Below are positions 5,533 to 12,568 of a stretch of 16,627 nt of DNA, one piece after another; positions within the stretch are counted from its first letter, which is position 1; the number at the start of each line of letters is the position of its first letter. This DNA comes from an uncultured Eubacteriales bacterium (GTDB lineage: Bacteria; Bacillota; Clostridia; Oscillospirales; Oscillospiraceae), in NCBI GenBank assembly GCA_902477055.1, contig CABSFY010000048.1, forward strand, positions 1 through 16,627. The letters are read 5' to 3'. The position numbers and the translations under genes are program-made. The notes below the pieces were generated by a model that saw only the letters and a program-made list of their open reading frames with translations, was not told the DNA's origin and did not search any database.

Positions 5533-5568
5533 AAAATAAAAAAGAAAGACACGCATGACGTGTCTTTC
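5533..5568 (-). terminator. Terminator of tRNA-Leu
   Basis: On the minus strand, stem GAAAGACACG/CGTGTCTTTC (5544-5553 with 5559-5568, 5-nt loop) followed by TTTTTTATTTT. It begins one base after the tRNA 3' CCA. Confidence 0.92.
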
Positions 5569-5569
5569 C

Positions 5570-5654
5570 TGGTGCGAGTGATGCGACTTGAACGCACACG
5601 ACGGTTGTCACACGCACCTCAAACGTGCCTGTCTACCTATTCCAGCACACTCGC
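5570..5654 (-). tRNA. tRNA-Leu (anticodon GAG)
   Basis: 85 nt with CCA encoded. Acceptor stem GCGAGTG (5654-5648) with CACTCGC, discriminator A then CCA. Anticodon arm CACGT-TTGAGGT-GCGTG gives anticodon GAG, reading CUC/CUU. A long variable arm, as in class II tRNAs, and a T-loop TTCAAGT with stem GTGCG/CGCAT. It has its own consensus promoter and terminator, so it is a single-gene unit. Confidence 0.96.
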
Positions 5655-5673
5655 ATTTGCAATTCGCTCTGCT

Positions 5674-5702
5674 ATTATACGAAGGATTTTCCGCTTTGTC
5701 AA
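5674..5702 (-). promoter_or_regulatory. Full-consensus promoter of tRNA-Leu
   Basis: On the minus strand TTGACA (5697-5702), 17-bp spacer, TATAAT (5674-5679): 12 of 12 consensus bases. Start site about 12 nt before the mature tRNA. Confidence 0.95.
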
Positions 5703-5717
5703 CACCTTTTTTCGGAC

Positions 5718-5746
5718 TTGCGGTTTTTTTCTCGGTCTGGTACAAT
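5718..5746 (+). promoter_or_regulatory. Probable promoter of rsmE
   Basis: TTGCGG (5718-5723), 17-bp spacer, TACAAT (5741-5746), followed by a short leader and GAGGTG (5769-5774). It diverges from the tRNA-Leu promoter with only 15 bp between the -35 boxes. Confidence 0.7.
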
Positions 5747-5779
5747 AGAAGGACAAAAAAGAACGATTGAGGTGGGCGT

Positions 5780-6511
5780 ATGCCGCGATTTTTTGTTTCT
5801 CCGCGCGAGATCAATGCGCAGTTTATGGTCCTGACGGGTGAAAACGCCGCACACGCGAGGGTGCTGCGGCTGAAAAACGGCGACGAGGTTACGGTCTGCG
5901 ACGGCAGCGGGACGGATTACCGCTGCACCGTTTCTGACGTCGCCGCCGGGCAGATCAGTCTGGTGGTCCATGAGGCCGCCCCGGCGCAGAGCGAGGCGGG
6001 GGTCGAATGCGCGATTTACATGGCCTTTGCCAAGGCGGATAAATTTGAACACGTCATTCAAAAGGCGACGGAGCTGGGCGCGGCGGAGCTGGTGTGCTTT
6101 CCGTCGAGCCGCTGCGTGTCCCGCCCGGACGAGCGCTCGCTGGAGAAAAAGCTCGACCGCTGGCAGAAGATCGCTGCCTCCGCCGCCGAGCAGTCCCGAC
6201 GGGGCCGTATTCCGCGGGTCGTCGCCGTGCCGTCCTATGCGGCGGCGCTCGAACGCGCGGCCAAGGCGGAGCTTGCCGTCTGCTTTTATGAAAACGAAAG
6301 GAGCCGCACCTTCCGCGCCGCCATCGAGACCGCGCCTTTCCGGACGGCGGCGCTTCTGACCGGGCCGGAGGGCGGCTTTTCGACCGAGGAGATCGAGCGG
6401 GCCGCTGCGGCGGGGCTTCAGATCTGCACGCTCGGCTCACGCATCCTGCGCTGCGAAACCGCACCGCTGTGTGCGCTGTCCGCGCTGATGTACGCGGTGG
6501 GAGAGTTTTAG
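5780..6511 (+). CDS. rsmE: 16S rRNA (uracil1498-N3)-methyltransferase RsmE
   Basis: 243 residues, the usual RsmE length. It methylates N3 of U1498 in helix 44 of 16S rRNA using S-adenosylmethionine, acting on assembled 30S subunits. A PUA-like N-terminal part (1-70) with HARVLRLKNGDEVTVCDG leads into a SPOUT-class (trefoil-knot) methyltransferase domain: KATELG (95-100), SSRCVSR, EQSRRGRIP (137-145), GPEGGF (195-200) and LGSRILRCETAP (218-229), the SAM-binding knot region. The start ATG follows GAGGTGGG with good spacing. The next gene begins 1 bp after the stop, so the two are co-transcribed. Confidence 0.96.
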   Translation: MPRFFVSPREINAQFMVLTGENAAHARVLRLKNGDEVTVCDGSGTDYRCTVSDVAAGQISLVVHEAAPAQSEAGVECAIYMAFAKADKFEHVIQKATELGAAELVCFPSSRCVSRPDERSLEKKLDRWQKIAASAAEQSRRGRIPRVVAVPSYAAALERAAKAELAVCFYENERSRTFRAAIETAPFRTAALLTGPEGGFSTEEIERAAAAGLQICTLGSRILRCETAPLCALSALMYAVGEF

Positions 6512-6512
6512 G

Positions 6513-6956
6513 ATGCGGGTGCTGATCGATGCCGATGCCTGCCCGGTCACGCGGCAGGCGGCTGCGATCTGCCGAGAGCTGGACATTGCCTGCCTGCTGT
6601 TTTGCGACACGGCGCATCAGCTCGACCTCGACGGAGCGCAGACGGTTCTGTGCGACAAGGGCGCGGACAGCGTGGATTTCGTGCTGGTCAACCGCGTCCT
6701 GCCGGGCGACCTCGTTGTGACGCAGGACTACGGCCTTGCGTCGATGTGTCTGGCGCGGGGCGCGGCCGTGCTGAATCAGGACGGCCGGGAATACACGGCC
6801 GGGAACATCGATGCACTGCTGACCGTGCGCCATGCGGCGGCCAAGCTGCGCCGCGCCGGCGGCAGAACGCGCGGTCCGGCGAAGCGCACCGAGCGGCAGA
6901 ATTCTGCCTTTTGCGCAAAATTCCGCGCCCACCTCTTGACGAACGGCAGAAAATGA
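6513..6956 (+). CDS. YaiI/YqxD (UPF0178, DUF188) family protein
   Basis: 147 residues. The family signature is complete: IDADACPV at residues 5-12, CDTAHQ (31-36), DSVDFVLVN (52-60), GDLVVTQDYGLA (65-76) and the C-terminal basic GPAKRT (121-126) followed by a short tail with F at 133. The fold is PIN/NYN-like, and the clustered aspartates (D6, D8, D52, D55, D72) would suit a metal-dependent nuclease, but no member has an agreed biochemical role. It starts 1 bp after the rsmE stop. The promoter of the next operon overlaps its last codons. Confidence 0.92.
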   Translation: MRVLIDADACPVTRQAAAICRELDIACLLFCDTAHQLDLDGAQTVLCDKGADSVDFVLVNRVLPGDLVVTQDYGLASMCLARGAAVLNQDGREYTAGNIDALLTVRHAAAKLRRAGGRTRGPAKRTERQNSAFCAKFRAHLLTNGRK

Positions 6957-6964
6957 GCGATAAT
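6936..6964 (+). promoter_or_regulatory. Sigma-A promoter of the pssA-dagK operon
   Basis: TTGACG (6936-6941), 17-bp spacer, GATAAT (6959-6964). The -35 box and most of the spacer lie in the 3' end of the preceding gene. Leader about 55 nt. Confidence 0.82.
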
Positions 6965-7025
6965 AATCAGTACGACCATCGTTCATGAGAAAGAAAAGCC
7001 TTTGTGCTTTGCGACGGAGAAGAAT

Positions 7026-7706
7026 ATGATTGGAATTTATGATTACACGGTCATCCTGACCTATATGAGCCTGCTGTCGGCCGTGAGCGGTGTGGCGCTG
7101 ACGATGAACGGCCACCCGATCATCGCGACGCTGTGCCTGCTGTTCTGCGGCTTTTGTGATATGTTTGACGGCAAGGTCGCCCGCACGAAGAAAAACCGCA
7201 CGGACGAGGAGAAAAGCTACGGCATCCAGATCGACTCGCTGAGCGATATCGTGGCCTTTGGCGTGCTGCCGGCGGCGATCTCCATTTCGCTGTGCCGGGC
7301 GCGGTGGTATGTGATCGTGTTCGCGGCGTTTTTCGTGCTGGCGGGCCTGATTCGCCTCGCATATTTTAACGTTACCGAGGAGCAGCGCCAGCAGGAAACG
7401 GACGAGTGCCGCAAGAGCTATACCGGCCTGCCGATCACGGCTTCGGCGTTGATTTTCCCGCTGTTTTTCTGCATCATCAGCGGCGTTTGCCTGTACTTCG
7501 GCGATATCACGCGCTTTTCGCCCCTGTTTGACCGCTGGGGCTTCCAGGTTGCGCTCTGCGGCCTTCTGGGCGTGACGGGCCTGCTGTACATTCTGCCCTT
7601 CCGGCTGCGCAAGCCGCAGTCGCGGGAAATGTGGCTGATGCTGGGCGTCGGCGTGCTGATCGCGCTGTTCCTGCTGGCCGTGCTGCTGCGAAAGGCGTTG
7701 GCCTGA
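7026..7706 (+). CDS. pssA: CDP-alcohol phosphatidyltransferase, probable CDP-diacylglycerol-serine O-phosphatidyltransferase
   Basis: 226 residues, about seven membrane helices. It would join CDP-diacylglycerol to serine at the membrane to make phosphatidylserine, the precursor of phosphatidylethanolamine. The catalytic signature of the superfamily is present: D45, D48-G49, A52-R53, G66, D70 and D74 in DMFDGKVAR...YGIQIDSLSD. The gap between AR and G is 12 residues rather than the textbook 8, with the TKKNRTDEEKSY insert; the GIQIDSLSD block resembles Gram-positive PssA proteins. The ATG at 7026 with GGAG 6 nt upstream is preferred to a TTG at 7002. First gene of a four-gene operon; no psd decarboxylase is present in the window. 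Phosphatidylglycerophosphate synthase is the main alternative, less likely from the motif. Confidence 0.88.
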   Translation: MIGIYDYTVILTYMSLLSAVSGVALTMNGHPIIATLCLLFCGFCDMFDGKVARTKKNRTDEEKSYGIQIDSLSDIVAFGVLPAAISISLCRARWYVIVFAAFFVLAGLIRLAYFNVTEEQRQQETDECRKSYTGLPITASALIFPLFFCIISGVCLYFGDITRFSPLFDRWGFQVALCGLLGVTGLLYILPFRLRKPQSREMWLMLGVGVLIALFLLAVLLRKALA

Positions 7707-7710
7707 GAAG

Positions 7711-8649
7711 ATGAAGAAGCTGCTGATTCTGATGAACCCCTGTTCGGGGAAAAAGCGAGCCAACCGGGCGCTCGCGGATATTATCAACGTGTTCAATCGC
7801 GGCGGCTATGACGTAACGACCTATATGACTGCCGCGCGGGGCGATGCGACGACGGTCGCGGCGCAGCGGGCGGGCGAGTTTGACGTAGTTGTCTGCGTCG
7901 GCGGCGACGGAACGTTCAACGAGGTCATCTCCGGCGTTTACGCCTCCGGCGCGGATGTGCCGATCGGCTACATTCCCGCCGGAAGCACCAATGATTTTGC
8001 CAGCAGCATGAAGCTGCCGAAGAATCTGACCGATGCCGCGCGGCTGATCGTTACCGGAACGCCGCGCAAGCTCGACATCGGCCGTTTTAACGACCGCTAT
8101 TTTTCCTATATTGCCTCCTTCGGTGCGTTCACAAGAGCGTCTTATGCGACCCCGCAGAGCATGAAAAATGTGATGGGCCATCTGGCCTATCTGATGGCTG
8201 GGGTCAAGGAGGTCGCCGCCATCCGCAGCACCCATCTGCGCTTTACCACGGCGGAGGGCGCGGTGTATGAGGACGACTATATCTTCGGCGCGGTCAGCAA
8301 TTCGACATCCGTTGCAGGCGTGCTGACGCTGGACGCGAAGCTGGTGGATATGAACGACGGCGTGTTTGAGCTGCTGCTCATCCGTAAGCCGAAAAGCGCC
8401 ATCGAGCTGAGCAACTGCGTCGTTTCCCTTCTGGCGCAGAAGTACGATACGCCTATGCTGACCTTGACCGCGACGGCGCGCGTGACCGTGGAGGGTGCGC
8501 CCGAGATGGACTGGACGCTCGACGGCGAGCACGCACTTGGTGCGCCGGTCTGCACGATCGAAAATCTGCACGATGCCGTGCGGGTCATCGTCGGCAACGG
8601 CGCAGATCTGCCGGTCGGCGAGGAAACGCAGGATGAAAACAATCTGTAA
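7711..8649 (+). CDS. Diacylglycerol kinase family lipid kinase (DagK/YegS/BmrU type)
   Basis: 312 residues. Soluble, membrane-associating kinase that phosphorylates diacylglycerol or a related lipid with ATP, returning it to the phospholipid pathway. Marks: N-terminal LLILMNPCSGKK (4-15), the nucleotide-binding GGDGTFNEV (64-72) and GSTNDFA (91-97) in the catalytic N-domain. The C-terminal beta-rich domain includes EMDWTLDGEHA near residue 270, where family members carry the conserved DGE. It starts 4 bp after pssA with only a weak GAGAAG site, suggesting coupling to pssA translation. The pairing with a phosphatidyltransferase supports a phospholipid role. Diacylglycerol versus another lipid substrate (for example sphingosine or undecaprenol) cannot be told from sequence. 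Confidence 0.9.
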   Translation: MKKLLILMNPCSGKKRANRALADIINVFNRGGYDVTTYMTAARGDATTVAAQRAGEFDVVVCVGGDGTFNEVISGVYASGADVPIGYIPAGSTNDFASSMKLPKNLTDAARLIVTGTPRKLDIGRFNDRYFSYIASFGAFTRASYATPQSMKNVMGHLAYLMAGVKEVAAIRSTHLRFTTAEGAVYEDDYIFGAVSNSTSVAGVLTLDAKLVDMNDGVFELLLIRKPKSAIELSNCVVSLLAQKYDTPMLTLTATARVTVEGAPEMDWTLDGEHALGAPVCTIENLHDAVRVIVGNGADLPVGEETQDENNL

Positions 8650-9031
8650 GCGCCTGCATCGCGGGGACGATCTGCTGCAAAGCATCTGTGCCTTGGCCGA
8701 AGAACGGGCAATCGAGGCGGGCGTTGTTCTGTCCGGCGTCGGCTGCGTAACGCGGGCCGTTGTGCGCGATGCAAGCGGCGTGACGCTGCGCGAGATCAAC
8801 GAGCCTTGCGAGATCGTCAGTCTGAATGGCACCGTCAGCCGCACCCGCTGCCATCTGCACATTGCGCTGTCGAAGGAGGACCTGTCCACTGTCGGCGGCC
8901 ATCTGGTCGAGGGCTGCATCGTCAACACCACCTGTGAGCTGGTGCTCGGCGTGCTCGACGGCTGGCGCTTCGGCGTGGAGCAGGACGCGGAAACGGGCTA
9001 CGACGAGCTGATTTTTGAGGAAGTCCAATGA
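8633..9031 (+). CDS. PPC domain (DUF296) protein
   Basis: 132 residues, one PPC (plants and prokaryotes conserved) domain and nothing else. Visible blocks: KRLHRGDDLLQSICALAEE (from 6), GVVLSGVGCVTRAVV (30-44), EIVSLNGTVS (60-69), CHLHIALS (73-80), GGHLVEGCIVNTTCELVL (88-105). Family members form trimers. In plants the domain sits in AT-hook DNA-binding proteins, but solo bacterial forms have no settled function. The start ATG at 8633 overlaps the end of the lipid kinase gene by 17 nt. Its own stop overlaps the next start (ATGA), implying tight co-translation. No DNA-binding motif is visible, so I would not call it a regulator. Confidence 0.86.
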   Translation: MKTICKRLHRGDDLLQSICALAEERAIEAGVVLSGVGCVTRAVVRDASGVTLREINEPCEIVSLNGTVSRTRCHLHIALSKEDLSTVGGHLVEGCIVNTTCELVLGVLDGWRFGVEQDAETGYDELIFEEVQ

Positions 9032-9492
9032 AAAATACCACCCTGTGCTATATCGAAAAGGACGGCTGCTACCTGCTGCTGCACCGCGTCAAGAAGAAAA
9101 ACGACCTGAATCAGGACAAATGGGTCGGCATCGGCGGGAAGTTCGAGGAGAACGAAAGTCCGGAGGAGTGCCTGCTCCGCGAGGTGCGCGAGGAAACCGG
9201 TCTGACGCTGACGGACTACCGCTATTGCGGCATCGTCACCTTTGTTTCCGACCGCTGGGAAGGGGAGTATATGCACCTGTTCCACGCGACGGGCTTCACG
9301 GGCGAGCTGATCGACTGCGATGAGGGGGTGCTGGAATGGATTCCGAAGGAGCGCTTTGCCGCGCTGCCGCAATGGGAGGGCGACCTGCTGTTCCTCGACC
9401 GCATGGAGCGCTGCACACCGTTTTTCTCCATGAAGCTCCGCTACGAGGGCGACAAGCTGGCCGAAAAGGCCTTGAATGGCAAAGCATTTTAA
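9028..9492 (+). CDS. Nudix hydrolase, probable 8-oxo-dGTP diphosphatase (MutT-like)
   Basis: 154 residues. The complete Nudix box lies at residues 37-59 (G-x5-E-x7-REVREETGL), binding Mg2+ for hydrolysis of a nucleoside diphosphate-linked substrate. KWVGIGGKFEENESPEE just before and in the box and LEWIPKERFAALPQWEGD after it resemble MutT/NUDT1-type 8-oxo-(d)GTP diphosphatases, which clean the nucleotide pool. The start ATG overlaps the stop of the PPC gene in an ATGA. Last gene of the pssA operon, closed by a strong terminator. Substrate assignment in this family is uncertain without assay; why it sits with lipid genes is unclear. Confidence 0.9.
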   Translation: MKNTTLCYIEKDGCYLLLHRVKKKNDLNQDKWVGIGGKFEENESPEECLLREVREETGLTLTDYRYCGIVTFVSDRWEGEYMHLFHATGFTGELIDCDEGVLEWIPKERFAALPQWEGDLLFLDRMERCTPFFSMKLRYEGDKLAEKALNGKAF

Positions 9493-9500
9493 TTGCAACA

Positions 9501-9533
9501 AAACCGGCACGGAACAAAACCGTGCCGGTTTTT
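9501..9533 (+). terminator. Terminator of the pssA-nudix operon
   Basis: Stem AAACCGGCACGG (9501-9512) with CCGTGCCGGTTT (9520-9531), 7-nt loop, then TT. The T-run totals five. Confidence 0.92.
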
Positions 9534-9582
9534 CGATTGCCGGGAAAACGATTGATTTTGTCATGCAGCAGCCCTGCCGCAC

Positions 9583-9626
9583 AAAAAAACCAGTACGGAA
9601 CGAAGCGCTCGTTCCGTACTGGTTTT
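9583..9626 (-). terminator. Terminator of htrA (bidirectional)
   Basis: Perfect 18-bp inverted repeat: 9586-9603 (plus-strand AAAACCAGTACGGAACGA) with 9609-9626, AGCGC loop. On the minus strand it ends in TTTTTTT; on the plus strand it ends in TTTT, so it can back up the terminator at 9501. Confidence 0.9.
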
Positions 9627-9670
9627 ATCTTTGGCTCTGCCGTCCGGTTTTGGAGCGGCGGAGTTATTTT

Positions 9671-11125
9671 TTACGGCAGGAAGCTCCAGATGTCGTCCCA
9701 CGGGCTTTGCTGCTGTTCGGTCGCGGACTGGTCGTCCTGCGAGGGCTGGGGCTGCGTGGTGTCGGTCGTCTGCTTTGCGTCAAAGACGATGCTCAGCTCC
9801 AGCGTCTGGCCGGAACGGTAGACGGTCAGGGTTGTTTCGTCGCCGCCGCGGAACTTCTTCAGCTCCCGGCTCAGGTCCTCCATGGAGCTGATGGTCACGC
9901 CGTTGATGCCGGTGATGATGTCGCGCTGCTGAAGACCGGCCTTGGCCGCGCTGCTGCCGTCCTGTACGCCGCTGACGAGGACTCCGAGGGGCAGACCGTA
10001 GCTATCCGCGTCGGTGGAGCTGACACTCTCGCCGTAGATGCCCATGTAAGCGCGGTTCTGCACGGCGCCATACTGGCGCAGGTCGTCCAGAATGGAGGTC
10101 ACGTCGTCGATCGGGATGGCAAAGCCGATGCCCTCGATCGAGGTACCGCTGCTGGTGGAGCCGGAGTACTTCGCGGAGATGATGCCCACAACGTTGCCGC
10201 AGATGTCAAACAGCGGGCCGCCGGAGTTACCGGAGTTGATGGTCGCGTCGAGCTGCATCATGTTGATGGGGGTGCCGTCGGTGTTGACGGCACGCTCCTT
10301 GGCGCTGACATAGCCGACGGTCAGAGAATAGGTCAGCTCGCCGAGGGGGTTGCCGATGGCGACGACCTCATCGCCGACGGCCAGAGAGGACGAATCGCCG
10401 AGCGTAACGGTGGGTAGGCCGCTTGCCTCGATCTTGATGAGCGCGACGTCGCTCTCGGCCTCATAGCCCACCACGGTGGCAGGATACTGCTTGCCGTCAT
10501 GAAGCGTTACGGTCAGGGTCTGCGCATTGGCGACAACGTGGTAGTTTGTCAGAATCTCGCCGTCGGAGGAAATGATGAAGCCCGTGCCGCTGCTGGCGAT
10601 GGTCGAGCGCTGGCCAAAGACGTTGTAGCCGTTGGAGATCGACTCGTTATAGATGCCGACGATGGCGGGGACGTTCTTTTCGTAGATTTGCGACGGGGTC
10701 AGCGCCTCGGTGTTGGCCGAAACGGGACGGACGCTTTGGTTTTCAAAGACAGTGGGGGTGGTTGCCTGCACGTTGGGGGCCGTGGTCGTGTTATTGCGGA
10801 GAATCAGGCCGACGGCCACGCCGCCGCACACGCTACCGACCAGTGCGCAGCACAGGGCCAGCGCGGTCACGCGCAGGCCAAGGCGCGACTTCTTCGGCTT
10901 TCTCGGCTTCGGCGCGTTGCAGCTCGGTGTTGTATATTGATATTGCGGCGAACCGTAGGGCGCTGCATTATACTGCGGCGCGGCCTGCTCCTGCACAGGC
11001 TCGGCGGTCGGTTCCTCCGGGGCTGCGGAATTCATGGGTTCGGATGCCTCGTTGGCTGCATCCTGCGGGTCGGGGTTGAAGCCCTTTTCGTCGCCCGTTC
11101 CATAGAGATCAAAAGGTTCGTTCAT
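9671..11125 (-). CDS. HtrA/DegP-like trypsin-like serine protease, membrane-anchored, with PDZ domain
   Basis: 484 residues. Surface-exposed quality-control protease that degrades misfolded exported proteins. Order: acidic, Pro/Gln/Tyr-rich cytoplasmic N-terminus (1-75), a basic stretch PKPRKPKKSR (72-81), one membrane helix (about 84-108), protease domain with the triad H196 (TNYHVVAN), D226 (ESDVALIKI) and S301 (NSGNSGGPLFD), a PDZ domain (about 355-455) with the carboxylate-binding GLPLGVLV region, and a Gln/Asp/Thr-rich tail ending WDDIWSFLP. The ATG at 11125 with AAGGAG 8 nt upstream is chosen; the GTG at 11134 lies within that site. The gene is 118 bp after the cyuA-type gene on the same strand, with a possible weak -10 (TATACT, 11189-11194) between. 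No linked CtsR- or CssR-type regulator is seen. Confidence 0.95.
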   Translation of the reverse strand: MNEPFDLYGTGDEKGFNPDPQDAANEASEPMNSAAPEEPTAEPVQEQAAPQYNAAPYGSPQYQYTTPSCNAPKPRKPKKSRLGLRVTALALCCALVGSVCGGVAVGLILRNNTTTAPNVQATTPTVFENQSVRPVSANTEALTPSQIYEKNVPAIVGIYNESISNGYNVFGQRSTIASSGTGFIISSDGEILTNYHVVANAQTLTVTLHDGKQYPATVVGYEAESDVALIKIEASGLPTVTLGDSSSLAVGDEVVAIGNPLGELTYSLTVGYVSAKERAVNTDGTPINMMQLDATINSGNSGGPLFDICGNVVGIISAKYSGSTSSGTSIEGIGFAIPIDDVTSILDDLRQYGAVQNRAYMGIYGESVSSTDADSYGLPLGVLVSGVQDGSSAAKAGLQQRDIITGINGVTISSMEDLSRELKKFRGGDETTLTVYRSGQTLELSIVFDAKQTTDTTQPQPSQDDQSATEQQQSPWDDIWSFLP

Positions 11126-11188
11126 TACAGTCACTCCTTATCAGCAGGAAGCGGTCAGTCCGGCGGCTTCCTTATGTTTTCTGGCTTC

Positions 11189-11194
11189 AGTATA
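11189..11194 (-). promoter_or_regulatory. Possible -10 element of htrA
   Basis: TATACT on the minus strand about 64 nt before the htrA start. No convincing -35 is present at 16-18 bp (ATAAAT at best), so an activator or another sigma factor may be needed, or it is not a promoter. Upstream of it lies GGTAAC (11205-11210) with no assigned role. Confidence 0.35.
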
Positions 11195-11243
11195 CTGCCG
11201 GATTGTTACCGATTTATGACGTGAAAAAAAAGAAACTTTTAAT

Positions 11244-12524
11244 TCAAACGCAGTCCCCGCGCTGCATGATGTTCAAAATGGTACTGTCGGTCTGGCGCAT
11301 TCCCTGCTGGGCCAGCAGGCCGACGTTTGCGATCGTGTCATCGACAGAGCCTGCAACGATGCCCTCACCGCGGTGGAATTCCCGCTTGTGCCGGTACATA
11401 TGATAGCCGAGAATGCCTGCGTCGACGGCAGCGGCGATTTTGGCCGCGCAGGAGGGCTTTGCACCGTCGCAGACTGTGCCGGAAAGGATGGCGACGGCGT
11501 TGACGACGGTATGCGCCACGGCGGAAAAATCGCCACCGAGCAGATAGCAGATGCCCGCACCCGCGCCGACACCCGCCGAAATCGCGCCGCAGTAGGCCGA
11601 AAGCCGCCCAATGCCGCTCTTTTGATGGATGGTGATGAGGTCAGAAACGAGCAGCGCACGGCAGAGCTGCTCCTCCGTCGCGCCGATATGCCGCGCGTAG
11701 ACCACGACGGGCATACACGCGGTGATGCCCTGATTGCCGGAGCCGGAGAGAATGACCACCGGCATTTCACAGCCGCTCATCCGCGCATCGGAGCCGGCGG
11801 CGGCGTAGGCCTTGGCCCGCTGCTTTACGTCGTCGCCGTAGTCGTCGAGCAAAATGCGCCCGATCTGTGCGCCCCAGACGTTCGTCAGCCCCTCCTCCGC
11901 GATCGCGGAGTTGCACGCGATCTGCCGCAGCAGCAGCGGCTTGACCTCGGCCAGGTCCACGGACCCGGCGTATTCCAGAATGTCCGCAACGTTCAGACAG
12001 CTCTTGTCCGTCGCCTGCTCAAACGACTCGTCCGCGACCGGCTCGTCCCGCAAAACCTCGCCGTCGCGGGAGAGAAACACGATGTTCGTATGCTGATCGA
12101 CGATGCGCACGCGGGCGGTATGCGTCCCGGCGTGGGCGGTCAGGTCAATGTCCAGCTTGTGCGCTGACGCGCCGCAGGTGACATCGATCTCGACCGTTTC
12201 CAGATAGCGGTCTATCTCCGCCAGCGCCCCGTCGGAGAGGTGCGCGATGACCTGAAGCTCCTGCTCCGGGTCCCCGGCGACGATGCCCGCGGCAATGGCC
12301 GGACGGATGCCCTTGCGACCGCCGGTGTTCGGCACGACGACGCTTTTGACATTTTTCAGAATATTTCCGCTCAGCACGGCCTCGACGCGCGTGGGCAGTT
12401 CGCCCAGCAGCTTCCGGCAGACGGCGGCGCAGTAGGCGATGGCAATCGGCTCGGTGCAGCCCGTAGCGAGAATCAGCTCCTCGCGGAGAATAGCAGTATA
12501 GGCGCGGCTGATCTTTTGTTCCAT
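11244..12524 (-). CDS. L-cysteine desulfidase family protein (CyuA/YhaM, UPF0597)
   Basis: 426 residues. The family breaks L-cysteine into sulfide, ammonia and pyruvate with a [4Fe-4S] cluster, and is related to iron-sulfur L-serine dehydratases. C23 in TGCTEPI corresponds to the proposed catalytic cysteine. C312 (LSAYCGAISAG), C352 and C359 (VCDGAKPSC) match the spacing (40, then 7 residues) of the cluster ligands reported for the Methanocaldococcus jannaschii enzyme. Other blocks: VVVPNTGGRKG (62-72), SGSGNQGI (260-267), IHQKSGIGRLSAYCG. The ATG at 12524 follows AGGAG (12535-12539) by 10 nt; a start further upstream would read through the repeat at 12569. In many bacteria it gives cysteine catabolism and detoxification. 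No cyuP transporter or cyuR is adjacent. Confidence 0.92.
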   Translation of the reverse strand: MEQKISRAYTAILREELILATGCTEPIAIAYCAAVCRKLLGELPTRVEAVLSGNILKNVKSVVVPNTGGRKGIRPAIAAGIVAGDPEQELQVIAHLSDGALAEIDRYLETVEIDVTCGASAHKLDIDLTAHAGTHTARVRIVDQHTNIVFLSRDGEVLRDEPVADESFEQATDKSCLNVADILEYAGSVDLAEVKPLLLRQIACNSAIAEEGLTNVWGAQIGRILLDDYGDDVKQRAKAYAAAGSDARMSGCEMPVVILSGSGNQGITACMPVVVYARHIGATEEQLCRALLVSDLITIHQKSGIGRLSAYCGAISAGVGAGAGICYLLGGDFSAVAHTVVNAVAILSGTVCDGAKPSCAAKIAAAVDAGILGYHMYRHKREFHRGEGIVAGSVDDTIANVGLLAQQGMRQTDSTILNIMQRGDCV

Positions 12525-12568
12525 GATAATCTTTCTCCTATTATAAATTAAAAACATAAAACCCGGGA

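Noticed and set aside
6054..7796. 580-codon open frame on the minus strand
   Set aside because: It lies opposite rsmE, the YaiI-family gene and pssA, all of which have complete motifs. Its translation is Arg/Gln/Pro/Ala-rich without domain structure, typical of a GC-rich shadow frame.
7507..8931. 474-codon open frame on the minus strand
   Set aside because: Opposite the lipid kinase and PPC genes, with low-complexity composition and no plausible SD or promoter.
11221..11243. Terminator after the desulfidase gene
   Set aside because: A minus-strand T-run exists (revcomp of the A-tract at 11223-11233), but no GC-rich stem precedes it, so read-through into htrA remains possible.
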